64,000 bases of DNA from Paenibacillus sp. 453mf (GTDB lineage Bacteria; Bacillota; Bacilli; Paenibacillales; Paenibacillaceae), in assembly GCF_900116105.1 (NCBI RefSeq), contig NZ_FPAC01000001.1, forward strand, positions 2,917,135-2,981,134, given 5' to 3'. Each line of letters begins with the position of its first letter. Position 1 is the stretch's first letter. Below the pieces are notes generated by a model. The model did not search any database. It saw only the letters and a program-made list of their open reading frames with translations, and was not told the DNA's origin. The position numbers and the translations under genes were made by a program. Below, piece by piece: positions 9,147 to 16,766 of the stretch.

Positions 9147-9157
9147 CAAAATTTACG
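9141..9157. promoter_or_regulatory. GlnR/TnrA-like palindrome over the -35 box
   Basis: TGTAAACAAAATTTACG fits the GlnR/TnrA pattern TGTNA-N7-TNACA with one mismatch at the last base. It overlaps the -35 element of the operon promoter, a position expected for repression when nitrogen is plentiful. Its relevance rests on the pattern match and on the nitrogen-releasing enzymes of the operon. Confidence 0.45.
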
Positions 9158-9373
9158 TCGTTTTGGTTTTTTGAATAAAATGGCAACTTTGTTTTGTGCT
9201 TTGAGCACTTTATAGCGTCATGTTAATGTCAGATATTAGGGATTATATACGAAAAATAATGTAGATATTAATTATTATTGTTCGTTTTTTAGAAGGAAAT
9301 GAATTCAATGCTGGTTAAAATTGTTATATAATTCATGAATGTAATTTAACTTTCGTTTTCATGCTTTGCAACT
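9158..9373. other. AT-rich intergenic stretch
   Basis: About 215 bp between the operon control region and the thiE terminator. It is AT-rich and carries no gene-like reading frame or other signal that I recognise. Confidence 0.5.
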
Positions 9374-9418
9374 AAAAAAGAGAAGAATGACTGATTCATG
9401 TCAGCTATTCTTCTCTTT
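9374..9418 (-). terminator. thiMDE operon terminator
   Basis: On the minus strand, AAAGAGAAGAAT pairs with ATTCTTCTCTTT across a short structured loop and is followed by six T. It starts 4 bp after the thiE stop codon. Confidence 0.85.
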
Positions 9419-9421
9419 ATA

Positions 9422-10072
9422 TTAAGCTTTAAAGTTATGGAGCTGCCTCACGCTGTCGGCAACATCCTCTGCATAGCTGATCGCAGAAATGACGGCTACT
9501 CCGTCTGCTCCTGCTTCAACGACTTCCCTGCTATTTGCCGCCGTGATCCCGCCAATTCCAACGATGGGAAGCATGATGTTCGCTTCCCGCATAGCCTTGA
9601 TAATTCCAGGACCCTGTACAGCCTCTGCATCATCCTTCGACCTTGTCGGATAGATTGGCCCCACTCCGATATAGTCGGCTCCTTGCTCATAAGCTTTCAC
9701 CGCTTCTTCAATAGTATGCGCCGATATGCCAAGGACTCGGTTACCAATCCTCTGTCTCACCATGCCCGCTTCCTCATCATCCTGACCGACATGGACACCA
9801 TCTGCATCGATTTCAAGCGCCAGATCGACATCATCATTAACGATAAAATGTACATTATGCTCCCTGCACAGCTTCTGCAAACGCCGGGCGAGTTCGATCC
9901 GCTCAGCGCCTTCACGACAGCCGGTCCCCTTCTCTCTGAACTGGAATAATGTCACCCCGCCGGTTAGTGCAGCCTGCAGCGTATCCTCCGGTGCTTTCAC
10001 ACAATTTGCACTGCCCATAACAAAATAAACTCGGAGCAGCTCCTTCATACGAGCACTCGAAATCCGGCTCAT
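9422..10072 (-). CDS. thiE: thiamine-phosphate synthase
   Basis: Joins HMP pyrophosphate and thiazole phosphate to thiamine monophosphate in the cytoplasm. The 216-residue TIM-barrel protein shows FQFREKG near residues 43-49, FIVNDDVDLALEIDADGVH, and the phosphate-binding end GIGGI. It is the last gene of the thiM-thiD-thiE salvage operon and overlaps thiD by 4 bp (ATGA), a sign of coupled translation. The TPP riboswitch upstream of thiM should control it. Confidence 0.95.
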   Translation of the reverse strand: MSRISSARMKELLRVYFVMGSANCVKAPEDTLQAALTGGVTLFQFREKGTGCREGAERIELARRLQKLCREHNVHFIVNDDVDLALEIDADGVHVGQDDEEAGMVRQRIGNRVLGISAHTIEEAVKAYEQGADYIGVGPIYPTRSKDDAEAVQGPGIIKAMREANIMLPIVGIGGITAANSREVVEAGADGVAVISAISYAEDVADSVRQLHNFKA

Positions 10073-10884
10073 ACGCTCACTCCCTTTTGCTTGCGATAAG
10101 CCCAGTGATTCGTCGGACCATGTCCCCCTCCAATACCTAATGTATCGGTGAGTGCAGCCTGGACATAATCTCTTGCCGTCCTCGTCGCTGATAGGACATC
10201 ATTTCCTTTTGCCAATTCTGCGGTAAGCGCCGCTGAGAACGTACAGCCTGTTCCATGGGAATGAACGGTGTCCACCCTTGGTCCTGCAAGCTCCGTAAAG
10301 GCTGTCCCATCGTATAATAAATCTGTAACCGTATCGCTGCCTGCATCATGGCCCCCTTTAACAATGACATACGCTGGGCCATAATCATGGATTCGCATAG
10401 CCGCCTCCTTGCGGTCTGCCAGCGAATGAATAGTGCAGCCTGTCATCACTTCCGCCTCGGGAATGTTAGGTGTAACGACAAGTGCAAGCGGAAGCAGCTG
10501 CTGAACAAGCGCCGTTACAGCTTCAGATTGAAGCAGGGATGCGCCGCCCTTTGCAATCATCACTGGATCGATGACCAGCTTATCTATCCGATGCTGTGCA
10601 GCCTGCTGTGCAACCTCTGCAATAATTTCACTGCTGAATAACATCCCTGTCTTCACCGCATCCGGTCTCAGATCGGCAAAGACAGACTCAATCTGCTGCG
10701 CTACAAATGGAACCGGCAGAGAGTGAACGCCTTGCACGCCAAGTGTATTTTGGGCAGTAACCGCTGTGAGTGCTGACATGCCATAGACATCCAGCTCCTG
10801 AAAGGTTTTGATATCGGCCTGGATTCCGGCTCCGCCTCCGCTGTCTGAACCTGCAATGGTAAGCGCCTTAGCGATTTCCATCAT
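10069..10884 (-). CDS. thiD: bifunctional hydroxymethylpyrimidine kinase / phosphomethylpyrimidine kinase
   Basis: Phosphorylates HMP twice to HMP pyrophosphate for thiamine synthesis. It is a 271-residue ribokinase-fold protein with TIAGSDSGGGAGIQADIKTF near the start, DPVMIAKGG in the middle and the anion-hole/catalytic sequence HGTGCTFSAALTA near the C-terminus. The start follows GGAGG; two ATG codons in a row make 10884 or 10881 possible. It begins right after the thiM stop codon and overlaps thiE. Confidence 0.95.
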   Translation of the reverse strand: MMEIAKALTIAGSDSGGGAGIQADIKTFQELDVYGMSALTAVTAQNTLGVQGVHSLPVPFVAQQIESVFADLRPDAVKTGMLFSSEIIAEVAQQAAQHRIDKLVIDPVMIAKGGASLLQSEAVTALVQQLLPLALVVTPNIPEAEVMTGCTIHSLADRKEAAMRIHDYGPAYVIVKGGHDAGSDTVTDLLYDGTAFTELAGPRVDTVHSHGTGCTFSAALTAELAKGNDVLSATRTARDYVQAALTDTLGIGGGHGPTNHWAYRKQKGVSV

Positions 10885-11721
10885 TTATGCCTCCTCCTTG
10901 ATGAACAGCTCGTTCATATCTGTAATTTCCACATACTTCTCATAAACAGACGGCTCAAGATTGGACAGTTCATCCAAAAATGCAATCTGGAAGCTGCCAG
11001 TTCCCATCTGCTCTGTCTTCTGTCCTGCTATGCTTGCAGCCGCTCCGTAATAGCCGAGACCCGCGGCTCCTGCTTCTAATACCGAATCATGAACTGCAAG
11101 AAAAGCACCGATGACAGAGGTTAAGAGACAGCCTGTCCCTGTGACACGTGTTAGTAACGGATGGCCGGACTTTATAACAAGTCCTGTATCACCATTGGTA
11201 ATGACGTCTTCTGGACCAGATACAACGACGGTTGTTCCCAATGTTCGGGCAGCACGCACCGCCATTTGGGCTCGTTCTACGACCTCGGATTGACCTGCAT
11301 CTACACCTTTTACAGTCATTCCTTCCCCGATGAGGTGACTGATCTCTCCTGCATTGCCTCGAATCAGTGTAATCTCCACTTCACGAAGAATCCGAAGAGC
11401 CGCATCCGTTCGATAAGGTGTAGCTCCCGCTCCGACAGGATCAAGGAGCACAGGAACACCGTATTTATTTGCCGCCTTGCCTGCGGTGACCATCGTATTG
11501 ACAAGGTCTGTAGTAAGTGTCCCGATATTGAGCACCAGTGCGCGGGCATGTTGAACCATATCCGCCACTTCCTCCTCCGCATATGCCATGACCGGGGAAG
11601 CACCAAGGGCTAGTAAACCATTAGCCGTAAAATTCGTAACGACCGTATTCGTTATGTTATGAATCAATGGTTGTTCTTCATGAATTCGAGTAATAAGAGA
11701 GGATAGTACATCATTAGACAT
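10885..11721 (-). CDS. thiM: hydroxyethylthiazole kinase
   Basis: Salvage kinase that phosphorylates 4-methyl-5-hydroxyethylthiazole. Typical motifs are HNITNTVVTNFTANGLLALG near the start, LDPVGAGATPYR, and VTGTGCLLTSVIGAF near the C-terminus. The frame is open up to 11853, but that would place the start inside the TPP riboswitch. AAAGG lies 10 bases before the ATG at 11721 and 4 before the ATG at 11727; I chose 11721. It is the first gene of thiM-thiD-thiE and has a riboswitch and terminator directly upstream. Confidence 0.93.
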   Translation of the reverse strand: MSNDVLSSLITRIHEEQPLIHNITNTVVTNFTANGLLALGASPVMAYAEEEVADMVQHARALVLNIGTLTTDLVNTMVTAGKAANKYGVPVLLDPVGAGATPYRTDAALRILREVEITLIRGNAGEISHLIGEGMTVKGVDAGQSEVVERAQMAVRAARTLGTTVVVSGPEDVITNGDTGLVIKSGHPLLTRVTGTGCLLTSVIGAFLAVHDSVLEAGAAGLGYYGAAASIAGQKTEQMGTGSFQIAFLDELSNLEPSVYEKYVEITDMNELFIKEEA

Positions 11722-11789
11722 CGTCATCAGACCTTTCTTTTTGGAAGGTACACAGGAGCCGATCTTGGAACTGAGGGGTACCGCAAATA

Positions 11790-11816
11790 TAAAAAAACGC
11801 ATGCGAAGGCATGCGT
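11790..11816 (-). terminator. riboswitch-linked terminator before thiM
   Basis: On the minus strand, ACGCATGC and GCATGCGT form a perfect 8-bp stem with a CTTC loop, followed by seven T. It lies between the TPP aptamer and thiM, so TPP binding should favour this terminator and stop transcription. Confidence 0.88.
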
Positions 11817-11830
11817 AATCATCATGTTCG

Positions 11831-11916
11831 CTCCCTACGCTGGCATTATCCATGGCAGGTTCAACCGGTCAACAACAGATTAGTTGTACTCTCAGCTTGC
11901 TTCCGCAGGCTCCCGT
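11831..11916 (-). ncRNA. TPP riboswitch (THI element)
   Basis: On the minus strand the aptamer carries the conserved parts in order: ACGGGAGCC, GCTGAGAGT, then TTGAACCTG and ATAATGCCAGCGTAGGGAG. It precedes the terminator and thiM. Known elements of this class repress thiamine genes when TPP is abundant. Confidence 0.95.
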
Positions 11917-11984
11917 ATTTATATAATTGTTGAAGTTGCTCGTTCCTCTTCATTGTATAGTACATCTTCCCAATATTCAATTTG

Positions 11985-12013
11985 TTGACTTTTGCTAACC
12001 TGTAGCCTATGAT
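11985..12013 (+). promoter_or_regulatory. strong sigma-A promoter of the mutS2-like leader
   Basis: TTGACT (11985-11990) and TATGAT (12008-12013) lie 17 bp apart. Transcription should start near 12020, giving a leader of about 490 nt before the mutS2-like gene. Confidence 0.8.
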
Positions 12014-12048
12014 ACAAAGTAACTCATCCAAAAAAGGAGAGATTTTTG

Positions 12049-12072
12049 ATGTCGGTGATCGTTCTTAACTAA
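12049..12072 (+). CDS. seven-codon leader peptide MSVIVLN
   Basis: ATG-TCG-GTG-ATC-GTT-CTT-AAC-TAA follows AAAAAAGGAGAG with a 9-base spacing, a better ribosome binding site than many full genes here have. It begins about 30 nt after the predicted transcription start. Codons 5-8 form the 5' arm of the long leader hairpin. The run V-I-V recalls the short hydrophobic arrest motifs of macrolide-sensing leaders (IFVI, IAVV), but drug-dependent stalling is an inference. Confidence 0.65.
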   Translation: MSVIVLN

Positions 12073-12186
12073 TTAATTTCATACTGAGGCTTGATCTATT
12101 GCTTTATCGCCTGAATTTGCGATGTTTATTTTTTATGCGCATTTTCAAGCACTCACTTCAGATGCCTCATGAAATCAGTTAAGAAC
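12061..12186 (+). promoter_or_regulatory. attenuator hairpin overlapping the leader peptide
   Basis: GTTCTTAACT (12061-12070) pairs perfectly with AGTTAAGAAC (12177-12186). Further in, ATTTCAT and GAGGC (12076-12090) pair with GCCTCATGAAAT (12164-12175). A ribosome halted on the leader ORF would cover the 5' arm and free the 3' arm. The bases that then become available (AACAGCGGAT, 12184-12193) can pair with ATCCG-TG-CTGTT (12244-12255), which is the 5' half of terminator T1. This is a plausible antiterminator. Confidence 0.6.
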
Positions 12187-12245
12187 AGCGGATAACCAAA
12201 CTCTCTATGAACATGAGTTATGTAATAATTGACTTGTGAACTCAT

Positions 12246-12274
12246 CCGTGCTGTTTTTGCAGCGCGGTTTTTTT
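12246..12274 (+). terminator. leader terminator T1
   Basis: CCGTGCTG pairs with CAGCGCGG around a TTTTTG loop, followed by seven T. It lies about 230 bp before the mutS2-like start and would stop transcription unless the upstream antiterminator forms. Confidence 0.8.
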
Positions 12275-12277
12275 GTA

Positions 12278-12340
12278 CCCGGAATCCATCTATTTACAGA
12301 CCATCAAAGTTCTGTTATGAACATAACTTTGATGACCGGG
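12278..12340 (+). promoter_or_regulatory. structured segment between the two leader terminators
   Basis: CCCGG (12278-12282) and CCGGG (12336-12340) enclose a hairpin in which CATCAAAGTT (12302-12311) pairs with AACTTTGATG (12325-12334). No reading frame is evident. It may be a second regulatory fold for terminator T2. Confidence 0.45.
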
Positions 12341-12410
12341 GACCACTCACAGGTTGATACCTTATGGATTAGCAGCATTCTTTGCCCGATCCTTAAGATA
12401 ACTCATGCAT

Positions 12411-12458
12411 AAAGACGTAAGAACGAACGCTTCTGTTCGTTTCTTGCGTCTTTTTTTT
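12411..12458 (+). terminator. leader terminator T2 just before the mutS2-like gene
   Basis: AAAGACGTAAGAACGAAC pairs with GTTCGTTTCTTGCGTCTTT around GCTTCT, then continues as a T run. It ends about 50 bp before the gene start, so transcripts must read through it to express the gene. It belongs to the control leader, as no gene ends here. Confidence 0.82.
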
Positions 12459-12506
12459 ATCCGCTTCAACGTCATTCAAACATTACAAAAAAAGGAGCAT
12501 TAACCC

Positions 12507-14507
12507 ATGAATCAACAAAGCATGCAAAGACTCGAATACAATACTGTCAAAGAACAGCTGCGGTCCTACGCAGTATCCTACCTTGGAGAGCGACAGATCG
12601 ATTCGCTGTCCCCCATGACTCGTCTAACCCAGATCCGTCAGGCACTGGCTGAAACGGATGAGGCACTGGGACTGATCCGGCACGGAGCAAGCGTCCCTCT
12701 TCCTTCATTATCAGGAATTGAGAATATCATGAATCTGCTGGGCACCGGCTATTTATTTACCGAACAGGATTTCATGCATCTACTGCAATTTCTGCGGAGC
12801 TGCGCCCAGCTTATGAAGTACATGCAATCCAAAGGAGAAATCGCCCCGAATGTAAGTGCCTATGCTGGCTCCATGTACACCCTGGATTCCCTTCGTGAAG
12901 AGGTAGAACGCTGTATTTACTTAGGACGGGTAACGGATCACGCGAGTAAAGAACTGCTCAAGACGAGAAAACAAGTTCAGGTCATTGAGGAACGGCTGAA
13001 AAAAAAGCTCGATACCCTCCTGTCCAAGCACCGTTCTATTCTGCAGGACCAGCTCATTACAAGACGCGGGGATCGCTACTGCCTGCCTGTTCAGAAGGAA
13101 TTCCGCAAGCTGATCAGAGGAACGGTTCACGGTGAATCAGCCAGTGGCCAAACGGTATTTATTGAGCCTGACGAAATCGCTGCCCTCCAGATGGAGCTCA
13201 GCCTGCATCGTGCTGCGGAGCAGCGAGAAGAAATGAAGATCCTCAGTGAATTGACGCGTTTGGCAGATCAAGCTGAATATGAGCTTCGGGTTAATACGGA
13301 CACAGTGGGCATGTATGACTTTTTATTCGCCAAAGCGCGCTATGCTCTCTCCTATCAGGGACGGTCCATTCATCTCGTCGATCATGGGGTCATTCGATTA
13401 AGATCCGCACGGCATCCGCTAGTGAATCATATGGTTCCACTGGACTTCCACATTGGTGATGCATTCAAGTCCTTGATCATTACAGGCCCCAATACCGGCG
13501 GTAAAACATTGTGCCTCAAGACCATCGGCTTGTTGACGCTGATGGCCCAGTCCGGACTTCTAGTCCCTGTTGGAGAAGGCAGCCAGCTGAGCGTATTTGA
13601 GCAAGTTGCCGTCGATATCGGAGATGGTCAGAGTATTGAGCATCAGCTCAGTACGTTCTCTGCCCACATCAAGAACATCATCGAGATTCTGAAGATGGCG
13701 GGCCCCTCAACGCTCATTCTTATTGATGAAATGGCTTCGGGTACAGATCCTGGGGAGGGAACCGGACTATCCATTGCTCTGCTGGAAGAGATGCATAGAA
13801 GGCAGGCTACTGTCGTGGCAACAACCCATTTTTCGGAGATCAAAAATTTCGCAGCTTCGGCTAACGGATTTGAAAATGCCCGCATGGAATTTGATACCGA
13901 ATCATTAAAGCCGTTATATCGGCTGACGATTGGGGAAGCAGGAAACAGCTATGCTTATGCCATTGCCCTAAAGCTCGGAATTCCGCCGTATATCATTGAG
14001 CGTTCCAAACAGATCTCTGCCACATCATTGACAGCGAATGCTGATTCGTTAGGGGAATCGAAATCCAGCGGTAACGAGGTCAACCTCGCGGAATCCCGAA
14101 GTTTAGATCCTCAAGATCTAACCCGTGACAATACAAATCGGGTGAATAACGACCGCCGAGAATCCAGCGCTGCCCATGCCAAGAGACCTCAACCAAGCGA
14201 TGTGGAAGCTCAGCCGGTCCGGCCGCTGCAGGTTGGTGACAGGGTGCACATCCCTTATATGAAGGAAGGGGGGATTATCGTCGAAGCAGAGGATGCAAAA
14301 GGCAAGCTTACCGTACTAATTCGAGGAAAAAAGCTGAAAATTGCCAAGCAGCGAGTGAAGCTTCATATTGCAGGCGAGGAGCTTTACCCGGACGACTACG
14401 ATTTTGACGTTGTCTCCCAGACCAAGGAGAATCGAAAAAAACGAAAGCAAATGTCCAAGAAGCATGTTCCGGGTCTCAGTATAGAAATGCCAAAAGATGA
14501 GTCTTAA
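12507..14507 (+). CDS. MutS2-family ATPase lacking the Smr domain
   Basis: A 666-residue MutS2 paralogue. Residues 1-300 hold the MutS2 core and clamp region (GESASGQTVFIEPDEIAALQ near 209-228). The ATPase has Walker A GPNTGGKT at 327-334, Walker B LILIDE at 403-408 and TTH at 439-441. A variable linker (about 505-565) is followed by a KOW-like domain (VGDRVHIPYMKEGGIIVE) and a basic tail. The Smr nuclease domain that ends canonical MutS2 (about 780 residues) is absent. Bacillus subtilis MutS2 binds and splits collided ribosomes, so a ribosome-directed role is more likely than mismatch repair. It starts at an ATG after AAAGGAG and sits alone behind a leader with an upstream ORF and two terminators, which points to induced expression. 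Confidence 0.88.
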   Translation: MNQQSMQRLEYNTVKEQLRSYAVSYLGERQIDSLSPMTRLTQIRQALAETDEALGLIRHGASVPLPSLSGIENIMNLLGTGYLFTEQDFMHLLQFLRSCAQLMKYMQSKGEIAPNVSAYAGSMYTLDSLREEVERCIYLGRVTDHASKELLKTRKQVQVIEERLKKKLDTLLSKHRSILQDQLITRRGDRYCLPVQKEFRKLIRGTVHGESASGQTVFIEPDEIAALQMELSLHRAAEQREEMKILSELTRLADQAEYELRVNTDTVGMYDFLFAKARYALSYQGRSIHLVDHGVIRLRSARHPLVNHMVPLDFHIGDAFKSLIITGPNTGGKTLCLKTIGLLTLMAQSGLLVPVGEGSQLSVFEQVAVDIGDGQSIEHQLSTFSAHIKNIIEILKMAGPSTLILIDEMASGTDPGEGTGLSIALLEEMHRRQATVVATTHFSEIKNFAASANGFENARMEFDTESLKPLYRLTIGEAGNSYAYAIALKLGIPPYIIERSKQISATSLTANADSLGESKSSGNEVNLAESRSLDPQDLTRDNTNRVNNDRRESSAAHAKRPQPSDVEAQPVRPLQVGDRVHIPYMKEGGIIVEAEDAKGKLTVLIRGKKLKIAKQRVKLHIAGEELYPDDYDFDVVSQTKENRKKRKQMSKKHVPGLSIEMPKDES

Positions 14508-14548
14508 ATGTTCATTTGAATAAGCGGAATTATGCAATTGAATAACCC

Positions 14549-14585
14549 AAGACGGGCGGGGATTTGTCTCTCCTCGTCCGTCTTT
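14549..14585 (+). terminator. terminator of the mutS2-like gene
   Basis: AAGACGG and CCGTCTT pair around a GC-rich, partly paired interior, with a short T run after it, about 45 bp after the stop codon. Confidence 0.6.
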
Positions 14586-14785
14586 AACATTTCCATAAAA
14601 GATACTTTACTTCTTAGGTAAGCTCATATCCTGGCTTACGTACAAATATGACTTTGGATTCAGTTACCCATATGATAGACTTAAGCTTAAATTTGAATAC
14701 GGTATCGTGATTGCACGGATGCTCATTTTCTTGATACTGGTCGATTTTGTACAGCCAACAGACTAATAATAAGCAGGTGAAAAAG

Positions 14786-15010
14786 ATGCCCTCCTCAACG
14801 ATTGACATCAATCCGCACATCTGCCCCTTATGCCACAAGCCTAATGGATGTGCCCATGCAGCCGGGAAACCTCACACTGAATGCTGGTGCATGAGCCAGT
14901 CTGTGCCCAAGGAGCTGCTGTCACGTATTCCGGACGAGCAGAGACGCAAGGCATGTGTGTGTGAAGCATGTGTGACCGAGTTTCATGCCAGGGGAACGGA
15001 CGAAGTCTAA
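14786..15010 (+). CDS. cysteine-rich CWC-type small protein
   Basis: A 74-residue protein with eight cysteines in the pattern CPLC, NGCA, CWCM and ACVCEAC, as in the cysteine-rich CWC family, which probably binds a metal. Its function is unknown. The frame is open from 14747, but the ATG at 14786 has AGGTG 7 bases upstream and gives the normal family N-terminus. It stands alone, with 200 bp of unassigned sequence before it. Confidence 0.75.
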   Translation: MPSSTIDINPHICPLCHKPNGCAHAAGKPHTECWCMSQSVPKELLSRIPDEQRRKACVCEACVTEFHARGTDEV

Positions 15011-15133
15011 GCTGCCTGGCATATTTTCACCTTATCAATCAATTTCATATGCGAATGATTGTATATTCAAAACTTTAGCGGCAAGTGAACGTTATATAAA
15101 AATATATACTAATCTTTCTGGGAGGTTATCATT

Positions 15134-15643
15134 ATGAAGACCCATGTTATGAGGACACAATCATCATTCAAGTCAAAAGTATTTACTCTTACCGTCTCTT
15201 CCATCCTTCTTGCCTTCGCGTTCATTCTGTGGCCCAATGTACCTTCTGCTATATCTCCACCTTCAAACATATCATCAGAGTACGATGGTCACAGCTCCCT
15301 TCAAGTCGCATTCCCGCTAGATAAATATTCTGTGGTGACGAGCAGCGTTCCCGGATTTCCAATCGAAATAAGTGAAGATCATAATAATTTCCCACTAATT
15401 ATAGCAACTTCCTCTGGTGAATTACTGGTTATGGAAGGTTCGGCTGGCAAGCAGGTGAGATCATCGGGAACATCACTTGAGTTGAAAGAAGGAAACACCA
15501 TTTATTGGTCCCCTCTTGCAGCTACACCAGTAAGTGAAACCAGCATAACGGTAACAAGTCAGTCTCAACATCAGAATTCGGCAATTAAGCCGGTTTCGAT
15601 TCATATTTCAAAGGATCAAGATGGATTTTATAAAATTAATTAA
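15134..15643 (+). CDS. hypothetical membrane-anchored or secreted protein
   Basis: A 169-residue protein that I do not recognise. A basic N-terminus and a hydrophobic stretch at about 17-35 form a signal anchor or signal peptide. The rest is Ser/Thr-rich and predicted to be extracellular, without cysteines or a clear catalytic motif. GGAGG lies 8 bases before the ATG, which supports expression. A terminator-like hairpin follows. Confidence 0.6.
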   Translation: MKTHVMRTQSSFKSKVFTLTVSSILLAFAFILWPNVPSAISPPSNISSEYDGHSSLQVAFPLDKYSVVTSSVPGFPIEISEDHNNFPLIIATSSGELLVMEGSAGKQVRSSGTSLELKEGNTIYWSPLAATPVSETSITVTSQSQHQNSAIKPVSIHISKDQDGFYKIN

Positions 15644-15650
15644 CCCCATG

Positions 15651-15676
15651 AGTTTCGTTCCACGAGAAACATTTTT
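15651..15676 (+). terminator. weak terminator after the hypothetical gene
   Basis: GTTTC and GAAAC with an inner CGT/ACG pairing form a small hairpin, followed by ATTTTTT. Confidence 0.5.
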
Positions 15677-15741
15677 TACCATAACGGATATAATCCATGT
15701 TCAGTTCAGTTATACCTAAGTGTTATAAGCCGACATCATTC

Positions 15742-15781
15742 AAAAAAAGCTGATCTCCCCTTTAAGACAGGAAAATCAGCT
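15742..15781 (-). terminator. gcvH terminator
   Basis: On the minus strand, AGCTGAT and ATCAGCT pair and are followed by seven T, 55 bp after the gcvH stop codon. Confidence 0.75.
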
Positions 15782-15836
15782 CATACAATTTAAACAAACG
15801 CGTTATATATTATAGAATAATTAAATAAATATATTC

Positions 15837-16229
15837 TTACTCTTCAGTATGCGCGCGATACGCATCTGCATCCAGCAGTTTAGTAAGAGCAGCTTTGGAA
15901 TCTCCATTTATTTTCACTTCAATCATCCAGCCGTCACCATATGGTGCAGCATTTACAAGCTCCGGCTCGTCTTGAAGCTTGTCATTAACACTGACGATTG
16001 TTCCGCTTACTGGCGCAAACAAATCAGATACGGTCTTAACCGATTCAATGGTACCAATGCTATCGTCACTGTTAATTTCCGTTCCAACTTCAGGCAGCTC
16101 CACAAACACAATATCTCCCAGCTGATGCTGAGCAAATTCAGTAATCCCGATACGTACCGTATCTCCGTCTAACGTTTGAACCCATTCATGCTCTTTACTA
16201 TACAACAAACCGTTAATCACTTCGCTCAT
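15837..16229 (-). CDS. gcvH: glycine cleavage system H protein
   Basis: Lipoyl carrier that shuttles the aminomethyl group between the P, T and L proteins. The 130-residue protein shows the family N-terminus (LLYSKEHEWV) and the lipoylation site GTIESVKTVSD with its lysine. The frame extends to 16325, but the ATG at 16229 gives the normal length of about 130. The gene is divergent from gcvT-gcvPA-gcvPB and outside its glycine riboswitch, so its control differs. Confidence 0.95.
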   Translation of the reverse strand: MSEVINGLLYSKEHEWVQTLDGDTVRIGITEFAQHQLGDIVFVELPEVGTEINSDDSIGTIESVKTVSDLFAPVSGTIVSVNDKLQDEPELVNAAPYGDGWMIEVKINGDSKAALTKLLDADAYRAHTEE

Positions 16230-16370
16230 GTTCTCGTCAGCCTCGCTTTTTTCAAAAGTTAGAATTGTGTTTCTTCTCTGGTTCCTGCCCTTTTTCCACC
16301 CATAGCGTAAAACAATCCTCATCACAATGTCAAGAATGCTAACAAAAAATATGTTTATTTAACATACTCC

Positions 16371-16399
16371 TTGACTTTTCGGATTTAATCACGTATTAA
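16371..16399 (+). promoter_or_regulatory. promoter of the gcvT riboswitch leader
   Basis: TTGACT (16371-16376) and TATTAA (16394-16399) are 17 bp apart, about 75 bp upstream of the first glycine aptamer. Confidence 0.6.
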
Positions 16400-16475
16400 T
16401 GTAGTATAAGCGTTAGATTGAACGGAAGAGTTCGCTATTTCCGAACATTCTAGCCCATTAAGCGGTTGAACGTAA

Positions 16476-16766
16476 AGGGAGAGATTACCGCAGGATCATC
16501 GTTCTGAGCTTCTGACAGCTGTTGTATGATGTTCATTATCAGCTTGTAAGCAGGGACATTTCCGCATGGTAACGCCGAAGGAGTAAGCCCATTGATAAGC
16601 AAAGGGTGAATCTCTCAGGCAAAAAGGACTTTTACCGGACGCGACTCTGGAGAGCATCCATAACCGTTCGCTGCTTATGATAAAGCGAACGATGTTAATA
16701 AAGGATCACCCAAGGGGAAACTCGTGAGCATCATGCGGGGTAACTCTCAGGTACCAAGGACAGAGC
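16476..16766 (+). ncRNA. tandem glycine riboswitch
   Basis: Two aptamers in series. The first holds GGGAGAG, CGCCGAAGGAGTAAGCCC and AATCTCTCAGGCAAAAAGGAC. The second holds CTCTGGAGAG, CACCCAAGGGGAAACTCGTG and AACTCTCAGGTACCAAGGACAGAG. The known class activates glycine cleavage genes when glycine is high. The 3' end of aptamer II shares AGGACAG with the downstream terminator, which fits an on-switch. Confidence 0.95.

Noticed and set aside
9398..9949. 183-residue open frame on the plus strand opposite thiE
   Set aside because: It overlaps the thiE terminator and coding sequence and has no ribosome site.
11722..11853. N-terminal extension of ThiM by 44 residues
   Set aside because: It would be encoded by the riboswitch and terminator; the family N-terminus begins at the ATG near 11721.
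12207..12239. Second short ORF (MNMSYVIIDL) in the mutS2-like leader
   Set aside because: It has no ribosome binding site, and its bases are needed for the ATGAGTT/AACTCAT pairing; likely untranslated.
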